Origin: Arbacia lixula
Lineage: Eukaryota > Echinodermata > Echinoidea > Arbacioida > Arbaciidae
Direction of reading: 5' to 3'
DNA length: 64,000 nt
NCBI GenBank assembly: GCA_963669155.1
Contig: OZ022584.1
Location: 8,453,362-8,517,361 of the forward strand
Part shown: piece by piece, positions 34,101-43,202 of the stretch
How positions within the stretch are numbered: the first letter of the stretch is position 1
How the letters are laid out: every line of letters begins with the position of its first letter
Translations under genes and position numbers: made by a program
Notes under the pieces: model-generated
What the model was told of the DNA's origin: nothing
The model's database searches: none
What the model saw: the letters and a program-made list of their open reading frames with translations, nothing else

Positions 34101-36388
34101 GCCATGTTGATCCCGTACGCGCTTGCACACCTCGAACATTGGCAGCGTGTAGTTTAGTCCAAGCCCATCACTGCAACTCTCAGTAATGGATGATCCTGTT
34201 TTTACCATTTCATATTTGATTTGATTCCCTCAATTTAACATCAATTATCAATTCACAACTCATTAATATACGTAAATATCAATCAGTATGTACATAACAT
34301 GACATTTAGGAAATAAACTACCTCGATGAGAGGACAAGAGACAAAATTTTAAACCTTATGGTCTCCAAATGATAAACACACCTTAACATAGTAGAGGTAT
34401 ATCAATTAACATTTGAATGTAAACACGAGAATACATTGGAATACATGAAATTGATATCTTCATCCGATAGCATTTCATTGTTACATAATACCTTTAACAC
34501 GACCTGTGTTGATACGGGATTGCTTCGGTCGTGTTTGTTTATTTCTTTTTTTTTAGCATTTGGACAATTCGAATGAAATCATTAAGTCCTTTTGTAACGT
34601 GTGCATTTTGCCATCAGTTATGTATCCAAATTCCATTTGAGTGGATGGTTGATAACATGATACACACTAAGAAATAAACGTGCAGTTTAAAGTTCAATAA
34701 AATTGTGCGTTTGGCACCCCAATCTCGACAAGGGTTGAATACTTCACCTCTGCGGGTTACTTAGTACGAACCAGGCTTCAATTTCCAGAAAGGTTCAATT
34801 TTGAACTTTTCTGTATGGATCATTAGTCTTGTGCAGAAACCTACATAAGAGATTATCATATCATTCACATGTTACAACCAGTATCTCTTATAAAAGTAAG
34901 TTGATTCAAAGATTATAGGAAGAAAATGTTAAGCAGTTAAATTACCAAATGATCAATATTAATCAATTTGCTTCGTAAATCCACGCAAACGAAACATTAA
35001 AGTTATAATTCTCCGTAAAGAGGGTAATCGTACATAAACTAAGCGGCTAGCCTGTGTTGATCAACCAATCATCAAGCGGAGACAAGGCATCAAATTGGTA
35101 CTTCGTACTCAGATGCTAATGAATATTCATGCATGCATTATGCCTATTGACTTGTGTCACATTTTTGTACATAACTAAAAACTTGAGAGAAAACTCTCTT
35201 TTGAGTAACTCAAAAGGGTTTATGGAAAGAATTATGATTGGTGTTACAAAGAGGGACAAAGTTAGAAACCAGGATTTGAGAAAGAAAACCAAAGTACGGG
35301 ACATAGTACAGGAAATTCAATCAAATAAATGGAGGTGGGCTGGTCATCTGGCCAGGAAGAAAGATGATAGATGGACTTATAAATTAACCATCTGGACCTC
35401 CAGGGCTAACACCAGAAGAAGAGGCAGGCAAAGTAGGAGGTGGATTGACGATATTAGAGAATATGGTATTATGACATGGAAACGAATGGCACAAGATAGA
35501 TCAAAATGGAAAAATGATGAGGAGGCCTTCCTTCAGCGGTGGAGAGAAATAGGCTAGAGATAGAGATAGAGAATAGATAATATCGAGTTTCCCAAAGGTT
35601 TTTGTCTATTTTCCATATTTTGACGTCCCTAAAACATTTTCACAAAACGTCCAAAAAACCTGCGTTTTAAAACGTTTTAAAAACGTTTACCTGGGTTTGG
35701 GGTTCAGAAATAAACCCGGAAAGGCTCAATTATGCACCCTGTAGGGTAGGGTTTAAACCCGTAGGGTGCAAAAATGAACCCCAGTAGAGGGTTCAAAATT
35801 GCATCCTTGACCAGGGTGCAAATTTTGAACCCCATTGGGGTGCTGCTATTGTATCACGCCTGGAGGTTCAATTTTGAACCCTAATTTCTTAGTGTGTAGG
35901 ACAGATGTTTATTCAAAAGAATGACAGTGAGGGGCGACAGGGGATGTTATTATGTATTTGCCGTATACGTTCCGTGATAATGGATCGCAAGTTCAAATCC
36001 GGCATGATCTTCTTTTTCTTTACTTATTTTCGAATAGATTGGTCAATCATATAACTACAGATACTAGCACAATGTAAAACAAAGATTATACATGACACAG
36101 TCTTTCAACCGTTATAGTATGATTCTCCAGAGATGAATATAACTTCGTAATACCCATACAGCTGATGCGTAAATAAACTAAATATTTGTAAAATCCCAAC
36201 CTATGAAGATATAGACATTTAGCTACATTACATTGTTAAAATACATTTTAACAACATTATGATATAGACACAACAAATTTGCTCATACACACGAATTTGA
36301 TAATGATAAATCATATTGATATTATACACTTACCATATAGCATCAGGAAAATGCTTGCCACATTTCGAAATCCGATAAAATCCTTCAT
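14424..36388 (-). CDS. Secreted EGF / Thr-rich / C-type lectin domain protein
   Basis: Eleven exons join in frame with GT-AG introns: 36388-36334, 34195-33974, 32645-32547, 31729-31613, 28802-28713, 28293-28195, 27660-27574, 27137-27048, 25904-25806, 15797-15501 and 14596-14424. The product is 475 residues. Residues 1-19 are a signal peptide (hydrophobic VASIFLMLYG). Residues 20-92 are a module with five cysteines that I do not recognise. Residues 93-125 are an EGF domain with six cysteines. Residues 126-319 are six Thr-rich repeats, probably an O-glycosylated stalk. Residues 320-475 are a C-type lectin domain, from LCPAEWIFYNNKCY through WIGCGFNQERQIWTC to ILCQLH and the stop. There is no transmembrane segment, so the protein should be secreted. 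Every internal junction is phase 1, which favours exon shuffling. The lectin domain lacks EPN/QPD and WND, so calcium-dependent sugar binding is doubtful. A TTTTGCAG just before the ATG may end a 5' UTR intron. Exons in the 10-kb intron could have been missed. No gene symbol is justified. Confidence 0.82.
15855..15935. repeat. CA-rich microsatellite
   Basis: Degenerate ACACATACGCATACAC units pass into (CA)n just upstream (in the gene's sense) of the first lectin-domain exon. On the minus strand it produces a spurious Cys-Val-rich reading frame. Confidence 0.9.
16370..16533. mobile_element. MITE, GGGCATTTCATGAAA ends
   Basis: About 30-bp terminal inverted repeats (GGGCATTTCATGAAAATTGT at left, its inverse at right) with internal GTCAGTGCTGACAA palindromes. 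About 164 bp, no ORF. It lies in the 10-kb intron of the lectin gene. Confidence 0.75.
16546..16676. mobile_element. MITE family H, copy 1
   Basis: It ends in GATTGTGTCGTCTGTGG and shares CAGTCGTAAGGGC, TTACGA and GCAGAGTTGTACG blocks with the copy at 62183-62343. The left terminal repeat is degenerate in this copy. Confidence 0.65.
16677..19093. other. Intron stretch without recognised features
   Basis: Part of the 10-kb intron before the lectin-domain exons. AT-rich. I found no exon, transposon end or repeat that I can support. Confidence 0.45.
19094..19171. repeat. (GTA)n trinucleotide repeat
   Basis: About 25 consecutive GTA/AGT units with few interruptions, in the long intron of the lectin gene. 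Confidence 0.95.
19389..19754 (-). pseudogene. LINE reverse transcriptase fragment (CR1/L2/Rex1-like)
   Basis: The minus-strand frame contains TEEVFDFRQ, VERVNEFKYLGSAVGNTLNW and KKGNQRLYFL. This is the conserved segment after the catalytic motifs in many CR1/L2/Rex1-group LINEs (DFRR, VERV, FKYLG, LxW, QRLYFL). Everything upstream and downstream is missing or decayed. Clade assignment is by pattern memory only. Confidence 0.7.
19745..20195. mobile_element. MITE related to family B
   Basis: The left end AATACACCAGTTCGTAGTTA and the right end (reverse complement AATAAGCCAGTTCGTAATTA) are inverted. Each is followed inward by the self-complementary GGTCACTATGACC. The right arm includes CATCTGCTCATGCGCA, shared with family B. 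It abuts the LINE fragment at 19389-19754. Confidence 0.6.
21496..21716. mobile_element. MITE family A, copy 2
   Basis: It carries TTTCGCAATGTATTCACAAC at left, then CACCTGTAT, GTTGGTGCTACTCG and CGTATTGTTCGAA, and TGCATACGTAACG near the right end, in the same order as the copy at 13.1 kb. Confidence 0.75.
21921..22156. mobile_element. MITE family A, copy 3
   Basis: It begins AATCCATTTTCGTACGG and ends AGAAATGGTCTATTG, with the same internal block order as copies 1 and 2. Length about 235 bp. Confidence 0.78.
22589..23635 (+). mobile_element. MITE family B, split by an hAT-like MITE
   Basis: The terminal repeats are AATAAGCCATTTCGTAATT and, inverted at the right, AATTACGAAATGGTCTATT. The body (GAATTCATTAGATAGTCGAC, CCACCATGTGCATCTG, TTTACATCCATCATC) matches uninterrupted copies at 38.7 and 42.0 kb. 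The second element occupies 22847-23560, so the true length is about 330 bp. Confidence 0.8.
22847..23560 (+). mobile_element. hAT-like MITE, copy 1
   Basis: It begins CAGGGATGTGTTATGGAAGG and ends with the inverse of CAGGGAGGTGTTACGAAGG, about 714 bp. It is flanked by a perfect 7-bp duplication, ATCTAAC (22840-22846 and 23561-23567). The CAGGG ends are typical of hAT, but hAT normally duplicates 8 bp. There is no transposase ORF. It is nested inside a family B MITE. Confidence 0.82.
23777..23986 (+). pseudogene. LINE 3'-terminal coding fragment
   Basis: The reading frames give HSYPTR, CTRTAF and, after a frameshift, EPKLWNELSTEI and FKHKLKWFLLSRYTS followed by a stop. This matches the C-terminal pattern of many CR1/L2-group LINE ORF2 proteins (NYxTR, RT, GPxLWNxLP, FKxxLKxxLL). 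One frame change near 23866 breaks it. Confidence 0.65.
24044..24766 (+). mobile_element. hAT-like MITE, copy 2
   Basis: Nearly identical to copy 1 along its whole 723 bp and in the same orientation, but flanked by a different 7-bp duplication, CTCTGAC (24037-24043 and 24767-24773). It is therefore a separate insertion of the same family and not a segmental copy. Confidence 0.82.
25263..25324. repeat. (CA)n microsatellite
   Basis: CA repeats with occasional AA and TA interruptions, in the lectin-gene intron. Confidence 0.92.
28310..28612. mobile_element. Interspersed element family F, copy 2 (partial)
   Basis: It shares GTGTGAAAATCACATTAATC, CAGTCATGCATAAGTGAG, GTAATTGTTTATGCCGTTTT and ATGACTTCTTATGTT with 10430-10925 in the same order. 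It lies between two Thr-rich exons. The right inverted end of the first copy is not present here. Confidence 0.6.
29258..29530. repeat. Tandem duplication of about 145 bp
   Basis: The segment from AACAATGATACACAATTGAA to GAGCATATTATAAGCA occurs twice in a row with a few substitutions. The second unit is interrupted by the RTE LINE and resumes at about 30851 with the rest of the unit (TAGCGTGTAAGGTATAGG). Confidence 0.8.
29531..30850 (+). mobile_element. RTE-clade LINE, 5'-truncated, copy 1
   Basis: The plus-strand frame encodes reverse transcriptase with YRPISLL, QAGFR, FVDYEKAFDSLDH (motif A), GVRQGDPISPKLF (motif B), RFADDILLL (motif C) and the C-terminal GHLARRKDDRW and RQSRRWIDDI typical of RTE elements. 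The endonuclease half is absent. A single-base frameshift near 30645 separates the last 60 residues, by comparison with the copy at 35.2 kb. The tail is (AATAG)n. A TATAAGCA duplication (29523-29530 and 30851-30858) flanks it. It is antisense to the lectin gene, in an intron between two Thr-rich exons. Confidence 0.9.
30859..31612. other. Intron stretch with a family A MITE remnant
   Basis: No exon is seen. The right half of a family A MITE is recognisable at about 31440-31545 (ACGTATTGTTTAACGATGTG, TTTGCATACCTAACGA). Confidence 0.5.
32835..33735. repeat. Degenerate tandem repeat, about 240-bp unit, about four copies
   Basis: The anchor TTTGGTTGAA recurs at about 32853, 33093, 33344 and 33580 (spacing about 240-250). 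Each time it is followed by ATCCTTGTA, CAAGAACCATA, TTTCGGCATC, TTATGGTCATCT and ACAAAATACTGTGTA in the same order. It lies in the intron between exon 2 and the EGF exon of the lectin gene. Confidence 0.8.
34664..35898. mobile_element. Possible inverted-end element carrying an RTE insertion
   Basis: ACACACTAAGAAAT at the left is matched by ATTTCTTAGTGTGT at the right, 1.23 kb apart. Both ends have GAACCC/GGGTTC-rich palindromic stretches inside (35700-35880 and 34720-34810). The RTE piece at 35216-35575 would be a later insertion. No clear target duplication was found, so these could be two separate elements. Confidence 0.4.
35216..35575 (+). mobile_element. RTE LINE 3' end, copy 2
   Basis: This is the last 115 or so codons of the same RTE family as 29531-30850 (MERIMIGVTKRDKVRNQDLR to FLQRWREIG and a stop), open through the position where copy 1 is frameshifted. 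The tail is (GATAGA)n. It is strongly 5'-truncated. Confidence 0.85.
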
Positions 36389-37240
36389 CGTGCAGAATTC
36401 TGCAAAAGTAAAATTCAGCATTTGGAACCTGGGATCTCGAGATCTTCAGTGACGGCTCACAACCACTACACGACGACACGTCCACGGGTTATAACGTATA
36501 ATTCAATTTTCTTACTTTCTTATTTTACGGAACGATGTTTGAATAAACGAGATGGAGCTTTCCAAACTCTTCTATTCCGAGAAGTTCACTTCATGTATTA
36601 TTCGTGATTTTAGGTTGCAATTTGACATTTCAAATTGTGCCCATTTATCTCATGGCATTTCTACTCCATCGTCTTTGGTTTCTGACCTCGTTCTAACCGC
36701 CATTCTTTTCCTTCCACCTCGTATCTTTTCTTCATGTGTTTGGTATTTCACAAATTTCTACTGATTTTTATTAACGTACCTATGCAGCAGCAACAATACG
36801 AGTGTATGCAAATGTTGAAGAACGGGAAATAACTTATGGCTGAAGAATTCACTTTGTGGGGGCGTCTTTACACCGTAGAATGTTTAGTCCTTCTCTACGC
36901 ACATATATACCGATACAGACCGACCAGAGAATGGATGCACAATCTGACATAAAATGCTGGAGCCTCATTTGCGATATCCTCTAGTGATGAGAGAGCGATT
37001 AATTTTGCACTCAGTACGTGAGTTTTCTGAGATCTATATCTAATTATACTCTTGCCGGAGAGCAGGAAGGGGCGGCAGAATCACACAGTATGAGCAGGTT
37101 GCAATTATCAACCGCGACCGATGTCGCCGTCGCACAGACACGGATTGGAGACTACGAATAATAGGATTGCGGCAAATACAGCCTACCTGCGGATATTTTA
37201 ATTAAAAATTCACACTTTCTTCCGAATTTCAGATAATTGT
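36389..37240. other. Upstream flank of the lectin gene
   Basis: This should hold the promoter and any untranslated first exon of the minus-strand lectin gene. I see no distinctive TATA or initiator motif and no transposon end. Confidence 0.35.
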
Positions 37241-37510
37241 GAAACTTAGATACGTTTCTGCTGTTGTTAATTAATATACTAATGACAATCAATCCTTGTG
37301 TTCCTGTTGCCAATAGTCTCTTTCTCTCTTTCTGGATCATCTCCTCTTCATTCTTTTTATTCATATTTTAATGACGAGTGTCTATTGTGTAACTTAGATA
37401 CGTTTCTGCTGTTGTAAATAAGTATCCCATTGACAATCAGTCCTTGTGTTCCTGTTGCTAATAGCATTGCGTCTTTTTCTGGGTCATCTACTCTTCATTA
37501 TTTTTCTTTA
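37241..37510. repeat. Tandem duplication of about 145 bp
   Basis: AACTTAGATACGTTTCTGCT, TGACAATCA, TCCTTGTGTTCCTGTTGC and a CTCTTCATT block occur twice, starting near 37245 and 37390. Confidence 0.75.
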
Positions 37511-37756
37511 TTTTTTTTAAACAAAAAATAAGGCATGCCGATCGCACGCCATGTTGCGTATGCTGTGCAGTTGTCCAATGTGATCGCGTGTAGTTGCAAC
37601 ATTGCATGTACCCGTCTGGTCAAGATGCCCGAGCAGTGCCCGAAGCGACGGTTTCGGCAAATGATCGGATTCATGAAGAGGCAGACCAATTCACCGTCGT
37701 GCTCATTACGTTTTGTTATCATTCTTATTTCATTGTTATGATTCACATCTCCTGCA

Positions 37757-38126
37757 TTAAAGCGATAGTTCTGCTTAAAATCATTTTTTGTTTCAATAAA
37801 AGCAGACACATGAAAAAAAAATATTAGTGAAGGTTTGATGAAAATCCGTCAGAGGATAAGAAAGTTATAAACTTTTAAAGTTTTGAATTTGTTTCGTCAC
37901 GGGCATGACGGGCGAGGTGCATTCCCATATGCTGTGAACATCTTTTTTTTTTTTTTTTTTTATCGAAATGTGTATTCTCTTTAAAAAAAAAAAATGCATC
38001 CTTGTACCTGTGCATTTGATACATCATCAGAACTGTGTGTTTACTCAGATACCTGTATGAAAAAATAATAATTCTGTTGTCAAAAAAAAAAGAAAAAGCG
38101 CATTTTATGGAATTATGATTGTACAC
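37757..38126. mobile_element. MITE family C, copy 3
   Basis: It starts at TTAA, then AAGCGATAGTTCTGCTTAAA, GAAGGTTTGATGAAAATC and CGAGGTGCATTCCCATATG, in the same order as the copies at 6.1 and 45.0 kb. Poly-T and poly-A runs interrupt the interior. It runs into a family B fragment at its right. Confidence 0.65.
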
Positions 38127-38133
38127 AGCATTT

Positions 38134-38238
38134 GAGAATTTCCATTTTACTAGTACTCTATGAGTAGTGCCATTGACCTGAGGTCATTTCTACGAGTAAT
38201 AATCTGCTCATGCGTACATTGCAATTACGAAGTGGCTT
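38134..38238 (-). mobile_element. MITE family B, end fragment
   Basis: It contains CATTGACCTGAGGTCATTTC, TAATCTGCTCATGCG and the terminal AATTACGAAGTGGCTTATT, which is the inverse of the family B left end. Confidence 0.65.
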
Positions 38239-38617
38239 ATTAAATAGCGAACCCCTGTATCTACCTCAACGATTGGGGCTCACTCTGAACACTGCGCACG
38301 AGAAGACTGCATTGTTTTTTGTTTCGGGCGAGTGGATTTGTGAGGGAAGGGCAAAACGTGGGAGGAGAAAATGTTACTAAAGCGTGTGAGCGAAATGAGG
38401 TCAACATATTAAAAACGTCCATAATCTGAACTAAGTTGAATATGCTTTATGCTTTCTGATCGTGAAAACCACAACGGCGCTGTGTATAGAATGACGTCCA
38501 GGCTGTTGTACTTGTACATTTTTTTTAAATCCAAAGTTGACAAATAGAGACTGGCACCAATGAAGAGTACACATGCACACTTGATCATTCTCCTCTTTTT
38601 TTCTTGGTCCGTGCATG

Positions 38618-38641
38618 GGGGGGGGGGGGGGGGGGGGGGGC
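38618..38641. repeat. Poly-G tract
   Basis: A run of more than 20 G residues. Likely unstable and hard to assemble. Confidence 0.9.
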
Positions 38642-38669
38642 AGTCAGGGAGAAGTAATCGAGAATTAGG

Positions 38670-39022
38670 TAGTCTATTGCAACCAGACCCCTTTAGTTTT
38701 GTAATTGCAATTTGCGCATGAGCACATTATTGCTGGTAGAAAATGACCTCGGATCAACACTACTCACATAGTAAAATGGGAATTCATTAGATAGTCGACC
38801 ACATTTCAATATATCATCATGCAAATATAGCAAAAGCTATTCAGCTCTGAGAAGGTAGTGAAAGAACATTCCACCATGTGCATCTGATTTTATTGTTGTT
38901 CCGGGCTCATTGTAAAATATCTTTACATCCATCATCCAAAGCAGCTTCATGAAAAATCCCAGTCAGCAGTCTAGTAGTATTTATTCCGTGGATTGTCCGA
39001 CCATGGTGTAATTAAGAGAACT
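38670..39022 (+). mobile_element. MITE family B, uninterrupted copy
   Basis: Contiguous sequence equivalent to the two halves flanking the hAT-like MITE at 22.8 kb: AATTGCAATTTGCGCATGAG, GAATTCATTAGATAGTCGAC, CCACCATGTGCATCTG, then GTCCGACCATGGTGTAATTA. It shows the empty target (TCATCCAAAGCAGC). Confidence 0.75.
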
Positions 39023-39124
39023 AGTGTATCGTCTGTTTGTTTAAAAATGCATAACAGTGTTGATTAAAACCAGGCTGCACCCTGTAGCGCCACATGAAGT
39101 TGATGAACATGATATGTACTGAAC

Positions 39125-39809
39125 CAGGGATGTGTTAGGAAGGAGTAGAAACTCGAGCATAATACATTCAAACATCTGTATGGGTTCTAAAGCGTGCTCA
39201 TGAATGTTAAAAGAATTCCATAATCATGAAAATGTTTTGATGTTCCATGTGCCGAGCCGACATTTAGCTGATGTCAACTTGAAAAGAAATTTCTTTAATT
39301 TCCCATTTGTCTGTAGACGTTTTGTTCTTGACAAATTCGTTTGCAAACTATAAGGAAGTTAAGGGCAGATAATGACAGATCCTTTACTCTGCTTTTGTTT
39401 CGAAACGTATTGAGGAATCATTAAGCTATTTGTATTACTTACAAAATTGACCAATTTCTTCACTTTCCGACATCTTGTGCATTTGGGGGATTCAATCACT
39501 ATCAAAATGATATATTAAGCTGTGTATTATCATTAACGGCGTTTGTGTGTTTATGTGTGTTTACTTGAAAAACTTGTTTATTTGTGTCTGCTGATACCTG
39601 TTGTGCTCATGGAAGCATTAATGCCATTAACAGAACGGGACAAGTGAAATGCGACTGTACATTTCTTTTGTTCTCTCTGAGAAGCCGTTGCCACACAATC
39701 ATGTTCATAATTGTTCAAACACCTGAACAGCACCTGTTGAGAACACCATAATTTTTCAGCGGCTTGGCACATGGGTCCAAAGAAAGAATCCTTCCATAAC
39801 ACATCCCTG
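39125..39809 (-). mobile_element. hAT-like MITE, copy 3
   Basis: The same family as 22847-23560, inverted and about 685 bp. The flanks are ACTGAAC (39118-39124) and ATTGAAC (39810-39816), a 7-bp duplication with one mismatch. Confidence 0.78.
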
Positions 39810-40272
39810 ATTGAACCTACTGAACAAACAAGGAAGTGAAGTGGAAATCTCTAAATGGAGGTTTTTGCACCATTGAGACAGTTTTGCACTGGTTATACAC
39901 ACGATTCACATAAGGCAATGTGGAGTCTGGCAGAGGAGGACTTGACCATGTCTCTCTCTCTTTTACCTCAACTGAGGGTCTTTATTATTTGATATGTCAA
40001 ATGGGAGATGAAAGATATGTGTAACGTCAGTGATGACCAAAGGAAATTAAATGTCAGTACGTCCCTTCCGCCGGACAGCAACAAATAATTCATAGGAAAC
40101 AGACAAAGTATTTGATTCGATGTGCACTTCAATTTATTCCACACATATTGGCCCTTCATTGAGACCTGACACAATCAAGGACATGCAGGACGTAATTCCA
40201 TAGAATGGGAACTGATTGGCAGCAGACACAAAACAGAGACGAAGGAGTGATTACACAAGTATGCATGACATG

Positions 40273-40519
40273 CGGTGGCGGATCTAACTGTTTACTAAGG
40301 GGAGGGGGGGGGGGGTACGTGAACATATGACAATTGTGTTTGTTGTTGCTTTTTTGAACCCCCGTAAGTGATGTTTTCCCGAGATCTGCTAACACAATGG
40401 AGACCATAAGGAGTATTCATAAAGAGTACTCTGGACACCTTTTTACTTGGCAGTCCAAGAAGGGGGAGGGGTTAAACCCCTTAGACGCCCCAAACTCCCG
40501 CCTCTTAGATCCGCCACTG
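40273..40519. mobile_element. MITE with GGTGGCGGATCTAA ends
   Basis: The left end CGGTGGCGGATCTAA and the right end (inverse CAGTGGCGGATCTAA) are inverted repeats around about 247 bp that includes a G-run. The CAGTGGCGGAT type of end is common in hAT-derived elements. Target duplication is unclear. Confidence 0.65.
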
Positions 40520-42022
40520 ACATAATAATTAACACAACGAATACATGTGAATATCGCATCGTCAATACTGTGTCTAGCGAAGCAAGGACGTTTATAAAGA
40601 TGGATATCCATGATCCCTTTGAGACCATGTTACTTGGATGTTGCAAGAGAACAGGCAGCCCTAACCATCTCCGCCCCTTAGATCCGCTACTCACATGCTA
40701 TAATTCGTCAAATAAGGCAATGAAAAAATGCAACGTATACTAGGTCTCATCAAGCAAAGTGTATATTCCTCCAGCTAACTACATTTCATTCTTTTTGACA
40801 ATGACCTCATAAAACATGCAAATATTCAGTCCAAGGTTCGTCAATAAAATTGTCTTGACCGTTTAAAGTATGTGACTTGTATTTTAATTTCCTGTGCAAA
40901 AAATGCATTTTATTAAAGAAGATGGGCTTAAATAATGGATAAATCCACGTCACCTCTAAAATACCTCCAAAGTTATCGTATCCGACCTGCCTGACACACC
41001 CACTGAATTAATATAGGCAATCTTATCAATTGTGCTCATGTTTTTATACACCCGATCGAGTACAAGTGTCTCCATAACATTTGTACAAAACGCATTGCCC
41101 AAAAAAGGAAAAAAAATCATATTTGCCGTCCCCAAAAATTAATACAGCAGATATCCACATTTACAGCATTGTATGTTCATCACTATAGATATTTCTTTAT
41201 GTCAATTCTATTTTCTTCGTCTTCCTGTTCCTATGTTCTTGATATAAGCTGTCGTAGATTTTTATTGAATTTTCACAGAATTTCAGAAACATTCGCTAAT
41301 GGAAGTAACGAAAGTAATAGATGATAGCATTCTTACCAATTTCCAGGCTTATCTGGTGCTAATGAGAAAAGGTAATTTGTAGTTTCGCATCTCTGCTTAA
41401 ACTCCCCCAACCTCGATCCCAGCTCTCCTTCCAAGTCCGCACCTTCCTTCTAGGTTCCCTCCGTCACTTCCATGGTACCTCCATGATATGATGCTTTATG
41501 ATGTGATCTGTCTCGTCTTTCCGCCTTTTCCAGGTATTTCTTCTGGTCCTCTCTGCTGATATATTTCCCCATACAGTTTCCAAGGCTCCGCTCTCGAAAA
41601 GAAGGCAAACCGTCCCTCATTTCTCGCTGCCTTCAAAGCCGGCATTCGCAATCGTCGTTCATCTCCCACCCTTTTCGGCAGATCGATACGCCGGTTTTAG
41701 TAAATCCGTTCACGTTAGCCTGCAATGTCCTCTTCCAAGTAACGAAGAGTATATACATAAGCCTTATGACTATGTACAACAAAGTAATTAATACGCCGAA
41801 TGATGGAACGATTCAATCATTAATTTTCTTTCTGTAAGACTTTTTCCTTTTGTTGTGACCTTCTTCTTCCCAGGCCCCGAAGGCCCGCGTGCAAACTCTC
41901 ACGCCTATCATTTCTTAACCACCACTCCCCCTTCCCTCTTCCCCCTTCCCCCTCCCCCCTTGGCAAAATGGTATATCCGCCACTCGTAATTGTTGCAAGC
42001 ATTCGGGCTACCATTGGTAAAT
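40520..42022. other. Intergenic stretch without recognised features
   Basis: There is a lone inverted CGGATCTAAGG-type end near 40675 and a CCGCCACTC near 41970, perhaps decayed MITE ends. A pyrimidine-rich region spans 41395-41560 and 41920-41960. No exon is supported. Confidence 0.4.
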
Positions 42023-42343
42023 TATAGACCAGTTCGTATATTACACCATGGTCGGACTGTCCACTGAATGAATACTACTAGACTGCTGACTAGGATTTTT
42101 TTCATGGAGCTGTGTTGGGCGATGGATGTAAAGACATTTTACAGTGTGCTCCGAACAAAAATAGAAGCAGATGCACATGGTGGAATGTTCTTTCTCTACT
42201 TTCTGAGCACTGAATAGCTGCTTCCATATCTGCAAGATAATAGGTTAAAATTTGGTTGACTATCTAATAATTTTTTGTTTTCCTCTTTGAGTAGTTCCAT
42301 TGACCTGAGGTCATTTTCTACGAGTAATCATCTGCTCATGCGT
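42023..42343 (-). mobile_element. MITE family B, inverted copy
   Basis: It runs from TATAGACCAGTTCGTATATT through ACCATGGTCGGAC, GCACATGGTGGAATG and CATTGACCTGAGGTCATTTT to CTGCTCATGCG, then breaks off where a LINE fragment begins. Confidence 0.72.
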
Positions 42344-42344
42344 T

Positions 42345-42590
42345 GGTGTCATATACATAAAACGAGTACAAACATAAAAGCATTTCAAGAAGACCTCTTA
42401 CAAATATTGGAAAATATCAAAGAAGAGAGGCGTAAATGTATATTGCTTGGAGATTTAAACATTAACCTTTTGAACAAGGACATCTTGTCAGATGGATTTG
42501 TAACAGCAATGCACTGATTAGGTGTGGAGCAGCAAATTGTATCTCCAACTAGAGTTGGATACATTACGAGATACATTACCATTACCATAA
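42345..42590 (+). pseudogene. LINE APE-endonuclease fragment
   Basis: The frame gives KAFQEDLLQILENIKEERRK, then CILLGDLNINLL, matching the endonuclease signature LGDFNIDLL of CR1/L2-group LINEs. An in-frame stop follows, and further decayed coding (SPTRVG) continues. It lies inside or beside a family B MITE. Confidence 0.65.
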
Positions 42591-42627
42591 TGGAGGTGTA
42601 CATAAGAGGAACAGAACAATTATGAGT

Positions 42628-42680
42628 GAGAGTGTGTGTGTGGGTGTGTGTGTGTGTGTGTGTGTGGGGGGGGGGGGGGG
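42628..42680. repeat. GT repeat plus poly-G
   Basis: (GT)n passing into about 14 G residues. Confidence 0.9.
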
Positions 42681-42844
42681 TTGCGGGCATGATACATAAT
42701 ACGAGGTATTGGTTGCCAAAACAGAGGATCAGTATGTATGCTCTTCTCGTATTTGTCACATAATTTTGTCACGCTTACGTTTTAAATGCTCATTACCATT
42801 TCCATAGAAAAAAAAGTAACTATAATGGGCAGCAACATAGTAAA

Positions 42845-43202
42845 CCCTTTTTTTCTTCAAAATAGCTGCCAAAGTGTGGAACAAAACGCAAATTGTCACA
42901 TCACTAAGTGATAAATGATAATTCTAATTGTGAGAATGATAGATGGGATGGAAATGTAATCCGTGAAATAATTAAGTGTCAACGGAACTTTTAGATCTAA
43001 TTGACGCGCCAGTTTGTTATGAACAAAAATTTAAACAAAATAGTCAACCATTTTTCAAAATGGCTGCCAAACTGTGAAACAAAATGCAAACCGTCACATT
43101 ACGAAGTGATAAATGATAATTTTAATTGTAAAAATGATAGATGGAAATAAAATTAAGTGTCAACGGAACTTTTAGATCTAATTGACGCGCCAACTTGTTA
43201 TA
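42845..43202. repeat. Tandem duplication of about 185 bp
   Basis: AAAATAGCTGCCAAAGTGTG and AAAATGGCTGCCAAACTGTG start two copies. Both continue through AAGTGATAAATGATAATT to TTTTAGATCTAATTGACGCG. Confidence 0.8.

Noticed and set aside
35925-36010. Possible tRNA B-box (GTTCAAATCC)
   Set aside because: No matching A-box or cloverleaf stems could be found at the right distance.
41350-41720. Pyrimidine-rich, coding-like region upstream of tankyrase
   Set aside because: All frames are interrupted and no family motif is visible.
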